This document shows, in pieces, positions 1 through 6,889 of a stretch of 47,591 nt of DNA (the first letter of the stretch is position 1; each line of letters begins with the position of its first letter). The stretch is from Verrucomicrobiota bacterium (GTDB lineage: Bacteria > Verrucomicrobiota > Verrucomicrobiia > Palsa-1439): contig PLZV01000022.1 of assembly GCA_003152315.1 (NCBI GenBank), positions 129,671-177,261 of the forward strand, read 5' to 3'. Below the pieces are notes generated by a model. It was not told the DNA's origin, ran no database searches, and saw only the letters and a list, made by a program, of their open reading frames with translations. The position numbers and the translations under genes were made by a program.

Positions 1-2
1 AC

Positions 3-248
3 ATTTCCGACGTCAGTTTCCAGTACGGCACGAGCCTCAGGGATGCGGGTCTCAATCTGGCCGGCACGACCAGCGGCGGCAATGACGGCCCAGTGATCCC
101 CGAACCGGGCACCAGTGTCCTTATTGCCACGGGTCTGCTCTGGACGTTCGCCTTGGTGCGTCGGCCAAGAGTGTCGCCTGCGTTTTCGCGGCTGCCAGGG
201 GGGCGCAAGAGGTTCGCCAACAAAGCACGTCGCGTCGTCAATCCGTAA
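3..248 (+). CDS. C-terminal end of a PEP-CTERM sorted protein (partial)
   Basis: The window opens inside this gene; 81 residues and the stop are visible. The end carries a PEP-CTERM sorting signal: the motif VIPEPGTSVL, then a hydrophobic stretch (LIATGLLWTFALV), then an arginine/lysine-rich tail. By family knowledge such tails are recognised and removed by an exosortase during export of surface or extracellular-matrix proteins. The upstream residues (FQYGTSLRDAGLNLAGTTSGG) look like the end of a beta-rich secreted domain, but the domain itself is outside the window. The basic tail after the hydrophobic segment is longer than the few residues usual for this signal. No exosortase is in the window. 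A strong hairpin follows the stop and a second PEP-CTERM gene lies 107 nt downstream. Confidence 0.8.
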   Translation: MSDVSFQYGTSLRDAGLNLAGTTSGGNDGPVIPEPGTSVLIATGLLWTFALVRRPRVSPAFSRLPGGRKRFANKARRVVNP

Positions 249-269
249 GCTGAACTTGAAATTAAACAC

Positions 270-312
270 GCTGAAGCTGCCACCAGGGAAATCAGGGAGT
301 GGCAGCTTCAGC
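270..312 (+). terminator. Strong hairpin between two PEP-CTERM genes
   Basis: A perfect 14-bp stem (270-283 with 299-312; arm GCTGAAGCTGCCAC) encloses a 15-nt loop. It starts 22 nt after the upstream stop codon. No T-tract follows, so it is either a non-canonical terminator or an mRNA-stabilising hairpin. Confidence 0.6.
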
Positions 313-355
313 CGAATAAAGGTTGTGCGTCGTAGGGTTAATAAAAGGGAGCAAT

Positions 356-1180
356 ATGCGTATCAAGAAAGCGGTATGGGGTAGTGTCATTGCCGCATCG
401 CTCTTTGCGTCGGTGGCGGTATTCGCCGATACAATCAGTGGAACGGCCGGTGCGGCGTTCCAGAGTTGGGCGGGCGCCAATCTCGATCAAAACGGCAAGC
501 CGTATTGGGACAACACTTCCATTGACGGCAGCAATAAGAACGTCGGCTTCTTCCTGGTCAATGCGCCGACGGCCCCGCTGGCGGGCGCACCCGGTGCGCT
601 GCCGTACTGGGGCAACACCTTCAACTCGGGCACCGACAGCGGCGGCGCGCCGGACCTGAATTTCACTTTTCAAAGGACGGTCGCCTCCAGTACCGCCGGC
701 TTGAAACTGGAAGTTGCCCAGAACGCGGACATCAACGAATTCGGCTGGTACAACACGACGGACCCGTCGGTGCTGCATCCTATCTTCCTTGGCGCTGATT
801 CCGCACCCTCAGATAATTCGTTCTCGCCCAGCGCCCAATATGGCCTCTACCTGAAGGGCGCCGATGGCATCTACTACACGCAGTCGTCGCTGAACCCCAG
901 CGGCGATACGAATCACCAACATTTCGCTGTCTTCCAGGAATCCTCAACGACGGGCGCGGAAAGCTATTGGATCGGTATTGAAGACCTCGGCGTGTCCGGG
1001 CTCAATGGTGCGGAGGGCTCCAAGGGCGACTACAACGACATGCTCGTCCGCATCTCCGCCGCGGTCGTGCCATCCGTGCCGGAGCCGTCAACCGTAATGC
1101 TGGTGCTGGGCGGTTGCGTGCTTCTACTGGGCTTGCGACGCTCACGGTTTCGCCCCCGAGGTTGGCGCCTGGGGTCTTGA
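356..1180 (+). CDS. Secreted PEP-CTERM protein with DUF4114-like segment
   Basis: A 274-residue exported protein. The start at 356 is chosen because AAAAGGGAG lies just upstream and the protein then begins with a classic signal peptide (MRIKKAVWGSVIAASLF, cleavage near VFA-DT). The body is Gly/Ser/Asn-rich and beta-type. Residues around 215-240 read EDLGVSG...GDYNDMLVR, close to the ED...DYND signature of DUF4114-type domains in PEP-CTERM proteins (family knowledge). The C-terminus has SVPEPSTVMLVLGG, a hydrophobic helix and a long Arg-rich tail, which is a PEP-CTERM anchor for exosortase processing. The likely location is the cell surface or exopolysaccharide matrix. The molecular role is unknown. 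It sits tandem with another PEP-CTERM gene, as is common for this class. Confidence 0.85.
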   Translation: MRIKKAVWGSVIAASLFASVAVFADTISGTAGAAFQSWAGANLDQNGKPYWDNTSIDGSNKNVGFFLVNAPTAPLAGAPGALPYWGNTFNSGTDSGGAPDLNFTFQRTVASSTAGLKLEVAQNADINEFGWYNTTDPSVLHPIFLGADSAPSDNSFSPSAQYGLYLKGADGIYYTQSSLNPSGDTNHQHFAVFQESSTTGAESYWIGIEDLGVSGLNGAEGSKGDYNDMLVRISAAVVPSVPEPSTVMLVLGGCVLLLGLRRSRFRPRGWRLGS

Positions 1181-1196
1181 AGCCGGAGTTTCACTA

Positions 1197-1213
1197 ACGG
1201 AGTAGAACTCCGT
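1197..1213 (+). terminator. Hairpin after PEP-CTERM gene
   Basis: A perfect 7-bp stem (ACGGAGT / ACTCCGT, 1197-1203 with 1207-1213) with a 3-nt loop lies 17 nt after the stop and is followed by ATCTTT. It is a plausible weak intrinsic terminator. Confidence 0.45.
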
Positions 1214-1399
1214 ATCTTTCGCGCCGGCACCGTGGCATATATGGAGCGATCCTCCCGATTAGCTTCTCCGAGGACCTGCCATCTCCGACAACCAAAGCCG
1301 AGCGTAGCCGAGTTCGACGCGACGCCATCAGCCGATGGTAAACGAACCCATTGGCGTTATCATCGTAAAGCCCTACCACTATTCCACTTGCACAGAAAA

Positions 1400-1560
1400 T
1401 GCGACCCAACCAATGGGAAATTGGGTCCGTTTTTGCCAAACGAACCCGATTCAAAAATCCGTCTCCGTCTCCATAACATCCTATCGCCCTATCACTTCCA
1501 ATTAAAACCACACGATGAAAATTCGGGTTCGTTTCGCAGAAACACATGTTTTTTCAGTCC
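1400..1560 (-). repeat. Dispersed NEP-type repeat tract, copy 1
   Basis: The segment contains GGTTCGTTTCGCAGAAAC (1526-1543) and a further AAACGAACCC motif near 1438. Read on the minus strand these give short peptides such as FCETNPN and LAKTDPISHW. A related tract with the same motif order lies at about 14620-14940. It is a degenerate non-coding repeat, not a protein gene. Confidence 0.6.
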
Positions 1561-1626
1561 CTCTTCCCTTGGGCGATAGGCTTGAGGCGATCACGCCCAA
1601 CGCTATGCCTTCAAAGAGATCCCCTT

Positions 1627-1647
1627 CCTCTCCCCTTGGGGGAGAGG
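1627..1647. repeat. Palindromic intergenic element
   Basis: A perfect 9-bp stem (CCTCTCCCC / GGGGAGAGG) with a 3-nt loop sits in CCCCTTCCTCTCCCCTTGGG and is followed by GATTGAGGTGAGGG. This looks like the widespread purine/pyrimidine-asymmetric palindromic element of intergenic regions in many bacteria. No function can be assigned. Confidence 0.5.
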
Positions 1648-2006
1648 ATTGAGGTGAGGGTATTTGGGTCTTCGCGACAGCGGACGTGTCGCGCCGTCTC
1701 GTCGCGCCATAGCTCGGAGAGCGACGGCGGATTCCCCAATGTCAAAGAACTGCGCCGACTATACCATTATCGCAATTCGATGTCTAGTCCAAATCGTATC
1801 AGGCAGGGACGGCCCGAGTGCCGTCGTCAGTTAGTTGTAGCGGCGGTCGGCGCCTGCCCTGAGCCAGGTCAAAGGGACCATCGCCATTTTTGTGAGATAC
1901 GCAGCACGGTAAAGTTGGGGTTGCCGCTTTCCACGGCCAATCTCCTTTGGAGTTGCCGCGCCTCGCCTCGCAAGCGTATATTGCCGCCTCTCGTCGCGCA
2001 CTCGGC

Positions 2007-2082
2007 GAGCCGGTAGCTCAGTTGGTAGAGCAACGGCCTTTTAAGCCGTGGGTCGAGGGTTCGAATCCCTCCCGGCTCACCA
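2007..2082 (+). tRNA. tRNA-Lys (anticodon TTT)
   Basis: A full cloverleaf can be drawn. The acceptor stem pairs GAGCCGG (2007-2013) with CCGGCTC (2072-2078). The D arm is GCTC-AGTTGGTA-GAGC. The anticodon stem is ACGGC/GCCGT with loop CTTTTAA, so the anticodon is TTT. The T arm is GAGGG-TTCGAAT-CCCTC. The discriminator base is A at 2079 and CCA is encoded at 2080-2082. It reads AAA/AAG lysine codons. Confidence 0.97.
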
Positions 2083-2090
2083 TCCAATTT

Positions 2091-2114
2091 TGTAGGGCGC
2101 GCGGCCCGCGCGCC
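2091..2114 (+). repeat. REP family A, copy 1 (upstream of RAYT 1)
   Basis: A 24-nt element beginning TGTAGGGCGCGCGGCC and continuing as a GC palindrome, followed by GCGTCCGATTCATT. The same core recurs at 2458, inverted at 2535, and at 2743, all within or beside the RAYT gene. This is the arrangement expected for REPs and their cognate transposase. Confidence 0.8.
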
Positions 2115-2170
2115 GCGTCCGATTCATTTCCCGATTGCCCCGCAATGCGCCTGACCGCTAAAATCTTCAC

Positions 2171-2716
2171 ATGGCGCGTCCGCCACGGATTCCGGTCTGG
2201 TTGCCGCTGGATCAACCGGTCATCTACTTCGTCACGTGGTGCGTCCAAAATCGCCGACCCGTGCTGGCCAACGCCGAGACGTTGATCGCCTTCCAAAATG
2301 CCGTTGCCAGATTGACCCGCTGGCAGGTCATCGCCGCAGTCCTGATGCCCGATCATGTGCATGCGCTGGCCTATCCGTCGAACCGCGAGGAGCCGGTGGC
2401 CGATTTTTCCGCATTGGTGAAACGCTGGATGCGTCAGGAGTTGACCACTCTCCACATTGTAGGGCGCGCGGCCCGCGCGCCGTCGTCCGGTTCGCCGTCG
2501 TCCGATTCATTGGCACGCGGGCCGCGTGCCCTACAATGGCGCTGGCAACCGGGGTGTTTTGACCGACTGCTGCGCGCGAATGAATCCGCTCAGCAGAAAT
2601 GGGAATACATGCGGGAGAATCCCGTGCGTGCCGCGCTGGTAAGCAAATGGCAGGCCTGGCCGTACCGTATCGGGTTCGATCCGCCCCGCCTCCACCAACC
2701 ACCCTCCGCTTTGTAA
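2171..2716 (+). CDS. REP-associated tyrosine transposase (RAYT 1), carrying an in-frame REP doublet
   Basis: A Y1-transposase (IS200-like) family protein of 181 residues. Family hallmarks are the HxH metal-binding motif in LMPDHVHAL (residues ~58-66) and the C-terminal WEYMRENPVRAALV, whose Tyr is the expected nucleophile. The segment GCFDRLLRANES matches GFFDHVLRSEES of the second RAYT at 6289. RAYTs act on single-stranded REP hairpins and are domesticated rather than freely mobile (family knowledge). Oddity: residues ~95-122 (IVGRAARAP ... LARGPRALQ) have no RAYT counterpart. They are encoded exactly by a pair of inverted REP-A elements at 2458-2535, so the gene seems to have received its own REP doublet without losing frame. 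Whether the protein is still active is unknown. The ATG at 2171 lacks a clear Shine-Dalgarno site. Confidence 0.85.
   Translation: MARPPRIPVWLPLDQPVIYFVTWCVQNRRPVLANAETLIAFQNAVARLTRWQVIAAVLMPDHVHALAYPSNREEPVADFSALVKRWMRQELTTLHIVGRAARAPSSGSPSSDSLARGPRALQWRWQPGCFDRLLRANESAQQKWEYMRENPVRAALVSKWQAWPYRIGFDPPRLHQPPSAL
2458..2535. repeat. REP-A doublet (REPIN) inside RAYT 1
   Basis: Two inverted REP-A copies face each other, at 2458-2481 (TGTAGGGCGCGCGGCC...) and 2512-2535 (...GGCCGCGTGCCCTACA). The spacer repeats the GTCCGATTCATTG also found after copy 1. The pair would fold into one long hairpin. It lies wholly inside the transposase reading frame. Confidence 0.85.
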
Positions 2717-2742
2717 ATCAACGGCTTCCGTTGCCGCCGTTT

Positions 2743-2766
2743 TGTGGGGCGCGCGGCCCGCGCGCC
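2743..2766 (+). repeat. REP family A, copy 4 (downstream of RAYT 1)
   Basis: TGTGGGGCGCGCGGCC plus the same GC palindrome, with one substitution from copy 1, 26 nt after the RAYT stop codon. Together with copy 1 it brackets the transposase gene. Confidence 0.75.
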
Positions 2767-2892
2767 ATCCTCTGTCGGTTGTACCGGACATCTTTGTCGA
2801 GCATGAAGAACTGGCCGCGAGTCGAGTGATGTTTGATGCGGCTGCGGAGAAGAAAGCCTAACAATTAAAGTGGGACGGAGCGACGGCTCCTA

Positions 2893-2924
2893 GACTGCCG
2901 AGGCTTGAAAGAGTCTCGGCAGTT
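2893..2924. terminator. Isolated hairpin in gene-free stretch 2767-3005
   Basis: A 9-bp perfect stem (ACTGCCGAG / CTCGGCAGT, 2894-2902 with 2915-2923) with a 12-nt loop, extended by a G-T pair. No T-run follows, so the terminator role is uncertain. A separate perfect 10-bp palindrome, CTCGTACGAG, sits at 2974-2983, 22 nt before the next gene, and could be an operator. Nothing else is seen between 2767 and 3005. Confidence 0.35.
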
Positions 2925-3005
2925 CTGCTATTGGTCTTTGATGGCTAAATCAATGATGCGCGCCCGCGAGCCTCTCGTACGAGTATCTGCCATCACTTAA
3001 AGTCT

Positions 3006-3824
3006 ATGAGCGTGTTCAAATATCGAAACGGAGAAAAGGGTCTGAAGATTCTAGCGGATTTAGAAATGCCACTGGCGGCTTCCAACGAATTCAATGACCC
3101 TTTCGAGTATCAACCGACCTTGACCTCCGATGAAATGACAAAAGAAAAGGCAATTCAGTCGCTAAACAATGAGGAACTGTTTGAGTTGTGGTTTAGCCAG
3201 CCTCGTCTTCGTTATGACAACAAAAAATGGTGGCGAGATTGGTATTTCAACAACCTTGATAAAATTTACGCTGATCTCAGCGGGCATTTAATGGTCGGAG
3301 TCAAATGGCTTGAGGAGAACTTTGCTAATCAGACGGCGAAGTTCTGGAAAATAGGTTGCTACTCCCTTACATCCGAAGATACTTTGATGTGGACTCATTA
3401 CGCGGACGAACATAAAGGCATTGCAATTGAGTTCGATTTAACACGCCCACCCTTTAATAAGACATCGACCATCAAAATCTTAGAAGTCGATTATAGCGAT
3501 GAAAAAGTCCCGTATGACTTTCCCCAAAGCAATGAAGATTTCGAGAAGACTCTCCATGCGATTAGTAAGAGAAAAAAACTCTGCTGGTCATACGAGCGCG
3601 AGGTGCGAATCCTCGTGGCAATTGGCTCGCTTCGCGAAAATCGATTTCTGGTACTCGATGCATCTTCTATTGTTTCAGTAACGTACGGGCTCAGATGTCC
3701 TGAAGAGCTAAGAAAAAATGTTATCGAGGCATTGAAGCCGAGCTATTTTCAACATGTAAAAGTTTACGAAATAAGAAGAAATCTCGAAAATAATACTTTT
3801 TGTCGAATGCAAATTAGTCCCTAA
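3006..3824 (+). CDS. DUF2971 family protein
   Basis: 272 residues, complete. It matches the DUF2971 pattern: an N-terminal FKYRNGEKGLKIL, then LAASNEFNDPFEYQ (the FNDPFE signature, residues ~24-37), then CYSLTSEDTLMWTHYADEHKGIAIEFD (the S-x4-LMWxHYADxHxGxxIxF block, middle of the protein) and a C-terminal WSYEREVRI. The biochemical function of the family is not established; members occur mostly in accessory and defence-type regions. The gene stands alone, is clearly AT-richer than its neighbours, and sits close to a tRNA and a RAYT, which suggests horizontal acquisition. There is no strong Shine-Dalgarno site (CTTAAAGTCT-ATG). A 10-bp palindrome lies just upstream. Confidence 0.8.
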   Translation: MSVFKYRNGEKGLKILADLEMPLAASNEFNDPFEYQPTLTSDEMTKEKAIQSLNNEELFELWFSQPRLRYDNKKWWRDWYFNNLDKIYADLSGHLMVGVKWLEENFANQTAKFWKIGCYSLTSEDTLMWTHYADEHKGIAIEFDLTRPPFNKTSTIKILEVDYSDEKVPYDFPQSNEDFEKTLHAISKRKKLCWSYEREVRILVAIGSLRENRFLVLDASSIVSVTYGLRCPEELRKNVIEALKPSYFQHVKVYEIRRNLENNTFCRMQISP

Positions 3825-3957
3825 TCGCCTGCCATCCGGCAAAGCAGCCCCAACGCCAGAAGCAATCGACTTGATCAAACCCCGCGCCTCGTAGAAGCTC
3901 CTCATTGAGCCGTTGCTCCGTCGCCACTTTGATTGTCAGGCTTGCTTCTCCGGAGGA

Positions 3958-4056
3958 GGCTTCGCTGGTTATCTCTCGTCAAATACTTGGTATCACACTG
4001 TCGTGACCTGGGACTCATCGCATCTGAAACTTTGGGTCAATGGCGTAGCCGCTCGA
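3958..4056 (+). pseudogene. LamG/concanavalin-like domain fragment
   Basis: One frame encodes LSSNTWYHTVVTWDSSHL followed by KLWVNGVAA. This is the core strand pattern of LamG-like jelly-roll domains (WYHVVxTxDG...LYVNG). Only about 30 residues remain. There is no signal peptide, and the frame stops in the recQ start region. It is read as the remnant of a decayed secreted protein gene. The rest of 3825-4097 shows nothing else recognisable. Confidence 0.5.
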
Positions 4057-4097
4057 ACTGCTTGCCACCACTGCCACCCGCTCACTAGAATCAGCCC

Positions 4098-6221
4098 ATG
4101 ACCGTGGCGCTTACACCGCATCAACTCCTCGAGACCCATTTCGGGTTTCGGGAATTCCTCGAGGGGCAGGAGGATGTGGTCAATGCCATCGTGGAAGGAC
4201 ACGATGCGCTGGTCATCATGCCGACGGGTGGGGGGAAATCTCTCTGCTATCAATTGCCCGCCCTCGCGCTCGAAGGGATCACGGTCGTCATCTCGCCCCT
4301 GATCGCGTTGATGAAGGACCAGGTGGATTCGCTATTGGAAAAAAAGATTCCGGCGACATTCATCAACTCATCGCTGGGCCAGTCCGAGATGAATGAGCGG
4401 ATCGACGCGATGGTGCGCGGGGAATATCGGCTGGTGTACATCGCGCCCGAGCGTTTCAAAAGCGAACGCTTTGTGCAGGCCCTCGCGCCGCTGTCCATCG
4501 CGCTCTTTGCCGTCGATGAAGCGCATTGCATCTCGCAGTGGGGACACGATTTCCGGCCCGATTACATTCGCTTGAAATGGGCGTTGAAGGACCTGGGGCA
4601 GCCGCAGGTCATGGCGTTGACCGCGACCGCGACGCCGGAAGTCCGCGAGGACATCATTGAGCAGTTGGGGCTTGGCAAATTCGGTCGGCAACCGCCCAGC
4701 GTCTTTGTTTCCGGGTTCGCGCGCCACAACCTTACCCTGGGCATGACCTCCGCCAAGGGCCGGGCGGAGAAGCTCGCGCGCATCGTGGAATTTGCGCACC
4801 AATTAAAAACCGGCATCGTCTATTGCGCGACGCGCAAGAACGTCGAGAAGGTCGCCGCCCACCTCAAGGGAGAGAAGATCCCCTGCGTTGCCTACCACGC
4901 CGGGCTGACCGACGACCAGCGCACGAAGGCGCAGACCAAATTCATGAACGGTGACTGCGGCGTGGCGGTGGCGACGAACGCCTTCGGCATGGGGATCGAT
5001 CGCGCCGATCTGCGGTTCGTTATTCACTACGACATCCCCGGCAGCATCGAAGCCTACTATCAGGAAGCCGGCCGCGCGGGTCGCGACGGTGAGCCCTCCC
5101 GCTGTGAGGTCCTCTACAACTATGCCGACGTGCGGACGCAGGAGTTTTTCATCGAAGGCGCCAATCCGTCGCGGGCAGTGATCGCGAACCTGTATCAAGT
5201 GCTCCGCCGGCTTGGTTCACGCGGCCCCATCGAGATGTCCATCGCCGAGATTGCCGAGTTGGTTCCCGCGACGAAGAACAGCATGGCCGTCGGCTCGGCC
5301 TTGTACCTCTTGGAGCGCGCGAATTTCATCCAGCGCGAGTACCGCCAGGGCTCGCGCACCTACACGACGCGGCTCGTGGACCCGATCAAGCCGCTCGACG
5401 AATTACCCATCGATTTCGTGCGGCTGGACAAGAAACACGAGCGGGACTTTGCCAAATTGCACCGCATGATCGAGTACGCCGATCACCACGGTTGCCGCCA
5501 TCATTTTATCCTGCAGTATTTCGGCGACACGGAGACAGGCGAGGGCTGCACTGTCTGCGACAACTGCCTCGCCAAAGCCGATTCCGCCGCCCGCTTTCCG
5601 ACCGACGAAGAGACGGTCGCCATCCAGAAAGCGTTGAGCTGCGTGGCGCGCGTCGACGGACGTTTCGGACGCGGGCGGATCGCGCAGTGCCTGGTCGGTT
5701 CGCGATCCAAGGAAGTCCTCGATACCGGTCTTGACCGTCTGAGCACGTATGGCTTGTTGAAAGATTTGGGTGAGGACTACGTGTGGGGCTTATTGAATAC
5801 GCTCATTCGCACCGGCTGTCTCGCGGTGAGCAGCGGGCAATACCCAACCCTGTCCCTGACCGAGTTGGGCGGAGACATCATGCGGAAGCAGCAGCGGATT
5901 CCCATGGTCTTGCCGGAAATCAAAGCCAAGCCACGTCCATCCAGTCGCGCGAAGAAGGTCGCTACCACACGGCGTGATGAACCGGCCGATTACGACGAGA
6001 AGCTGTTTGACGCATTGCGCGCCTGGCGGCGGGACAAGGCGACCGCCATGGGGAATGTGCCCGCGTACATCATTTTCCCTGACCGGACACTGCAGGAACT
6101 GGCCCGCGTCAAACCGCAATCAGTTGCCGAACTCCTGGAGGTACGCGGCATCGGCCCCGCGAAGGCCCGGCAATTTGGCAAAGAAACACTGGCAATGATT
6201 AAGCCGTTCGGTAAACCATAG
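4098..6221 (+). CDS. recQ: ATP-dependent DNA helicase RecQ
   Basis: A 707-residue 3'-5' superfamily 2 DNA helicase for recombination and replication-fork repair. Visible motifs are Walker A MPTGGGKSLCYQ (41-52), DEAH box AVDEAHCISQWGHDF (138-152) with the RecQ-specific aromatic loop, ALTATAT, the motif IV-V region YHAGLTDDQR and ATNAFGMGIDRADLR, and motif VI QEAGRAGRDG. The RQC zinc site has its four Cys in CRHHFILQYF and CTVCDNC. A C-terminal HRDC domain follows (~625-700, ending VRGIGPAKARQFG). The length is slightly above the E. coli protein (about 610). It starts at the ATG at 4098 because the conserved N-terminus (LLETHFGFREFLEGQ) begins just after it. It appears monocistronic. Confidence 0.97.
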   Translation: MTVALTPHQLLETHFGFREFLEGQEDVVNAIVEGHDALVIMPTGGGKSLCYQLPALALEGITVVISPLIALMKDQVDSLLEKKIPATFINSSLGQSEMNERIDAMVRGEYRLVYIAPERFKSERFVQALAPLSIALFAVDEAHCISQWGHDFRPDYIRLKWALKDLGQPQVMALTATATPEVREDIIEQLGLGKFGRQPPSVFVSGFARHNLTLGMTSAKGRAEKLARIVEFAHQLKTGIVYCATRKNVEKVAAHLKGEKIPCVAYHAGLTDDQRTKAQTKFMNGDCGVAVATNAFGMGIDRADLRFVIHYDIPGSIEAYYQEAGRAGRDGEPSRCEVLYNYADVRTQEFFIEGANPSRAVIANLYQVLRRLGSRGPIEMSIAEIAELVPATKNSMAVGSALYLLERANFIQREYRQGSRTYTTRLVDPIKPLDELPIDFVRLDKKHERDFAKLHRMIEYADHHGCRHHFILQYFGDTETGEGCTVCDNCLAKADSAARFPTDEETVAIQKALSCVARVDGRFGRGRIAQCLVGSRSKEVLDTGLDRLSTYGLLKDLGEDYVWGLLNTLIRTGCLAVSSGQYPTLSLTELGGDIMRKQQRIPMVLPEIKAKPRPSSRAKKVATTRRDEPADYDEKLFDALRAWRRDKATAMGNVPAYIIFPDRTLQELARVKPQSVAELLEVRGIGPAKARQFGKETLAMIKPFGKP

Positions 6222-6245
6222 CGCAACTACAGGAGGACAGAATGT

Positions 6246-6269
6246 TGTAGCGGCGGTCTATGACCGCCG
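6246..6269 (+). repeat. REP family B, copy 1 (upstream of RAYT 2)
   Basis: TGTAGCGGCGGTCTATGACC plus GCCG, 19 nt upstream of the RAYT 2 start. It contains the CGGCGGTC/GACCGCCG palindrome. Other copies are at 6763, 6831 (inverted), 46877 and 46947 (inverted); truncated ones are at 1836 and 15277. Confidence 0.85.
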
Positions 6270-6288
6270 TTCGCTATCGAGACTCGCT

Positions 6289-6750
6289 ATGCGCAAACCC
6301 CGCCTGACACGGTTGGAGCGTCACTGGGTTGATCAGCCCGTGTACTTCATTACTGCGTGCATCCATCAGAGAAAACACGTGCTCAACAACAACCCGGTAC
6401 ACGAGGCGTTTCAAGGTTTCGCTCAACGAGCCGCCTCCCGTGGAGCATTCGTGGGCAATTATGTGCTGATGCCCGACCACCTGCACCTGTTCGTGACATT
6501 TTCGCCGGACGCAACATTGGTCTCGGGTTGGGTCAAATCCTTGAAGAACTCTCTATCCAAGACCCTACGCGAAGAAGGCGTCCTCGCACCGCACTGGCAA
6601 AAGGGATTCTTTGATCACGTGCTCCGCTCCGAAGAATCGTATGCGGATAAATGGAACTACGTGGCGCGCAATCTGGTGCGCGCTGGTCTCGTGGAGCATC
6701 CCGAAGACTGGCCGTTCCGTGGCGAGATCCACGCTCTCTTCGTCTCCTGA
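6289..6750 (+). CDS. REP-associated tyrosine transposase (RAYT 2)
   Basis: 153 residues, full length for this family. It has YVLMPDHLHLFV with the HxH motif (residues ~63-74), HWQKGFFDHVLRSEESYADK, and the C-terminal WNYVARNLVRAGLV in which the Tyr is the predicted nucleophile. It shares the overall plan of RAYT 1 at 2171 but is clearly divergent and lacks the REP insertion. It is flanked by REP family B (6246 upstream; a doublet at 6763-6831 downstream), so the REP family it sits with differs from that of RAYT 1. By family knowledge it nicks and transfers REP single strands and may mobilise REPINs. Confidence 0.9.
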   Translation: MRKPRLTRLERHWVDQPVYFITACIHQRKHVLNNNPVHEAFQGFAQRAASRGAFVGNYVLMPDHLHLFVTFSPDATLVSGWVKSLKNSLSKTLREEGVLAPHWQKGFFDHVLRSEESYADKWNYVARNLVRAGLVEHPEDWPFRGEIHALFVS

Positions 6751-6762
6751 CGACGCCTGTCC

Positions 6763-6831
6763 TGTAGCGGCGGTCTATGACCGCCGTCGGTTATTTGCCC
6801 AGAAGATCGGCGCTCATAGAGCGCCGCTACA
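6763..6831. repeat. REP-B doublet (REPIN) downstream of RAYT 2
   Basis: A forward REP-B (6763-6786, TGTAGCGGCGGTCTATGACC...) and an inverted copy (6808-6831, ...GAGCGCCGCTACA) are separated by 21 nt. The whole unit folds as a long hairpin. The arms are not identical: one has GGTC-TATGACC, the other GCTC-TATGAGC. A doublet with the same two arm types lies in the glycosyltransferase gene at 46877-46947. Confidence 0.85.
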
Positions 6832-6889
6832 GTTGCGGCACCCCGTTTCGATTTGCGGGCAGCGAAAAAGTGTTCTATCCTTCTGGGGT

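Larger units (their letters stand above)
1214..2006. other. Gene-free tract with several repeat families
   Basis: No convincing gene is seen here. The tract contains degenerate NEP-type repeats (about 1400-1560), a palindromic element at 1627-1647, and a truncated REP-B copy at 1836-1853 (TGTAGCGGCGGTCGGCGC). Open frames in this stretch lack gene-like composition, start signals or recognisable domains. Confidence 0.6.

Noticed and set aside
1546-2016. Open frame of 156 codons between the PEP-CTERM gene and the tRNA
   Set aside because: It runs across the palindromic element and a REP fragment and into the tRNA gene; no domain or start signal.
2458-2535. CRISPR-like repeat/spacer arrangement
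   Set aside because: Only two inverted copies with one spacer; they are REP elements. No CRISPR array or cas gene is seen in the window.
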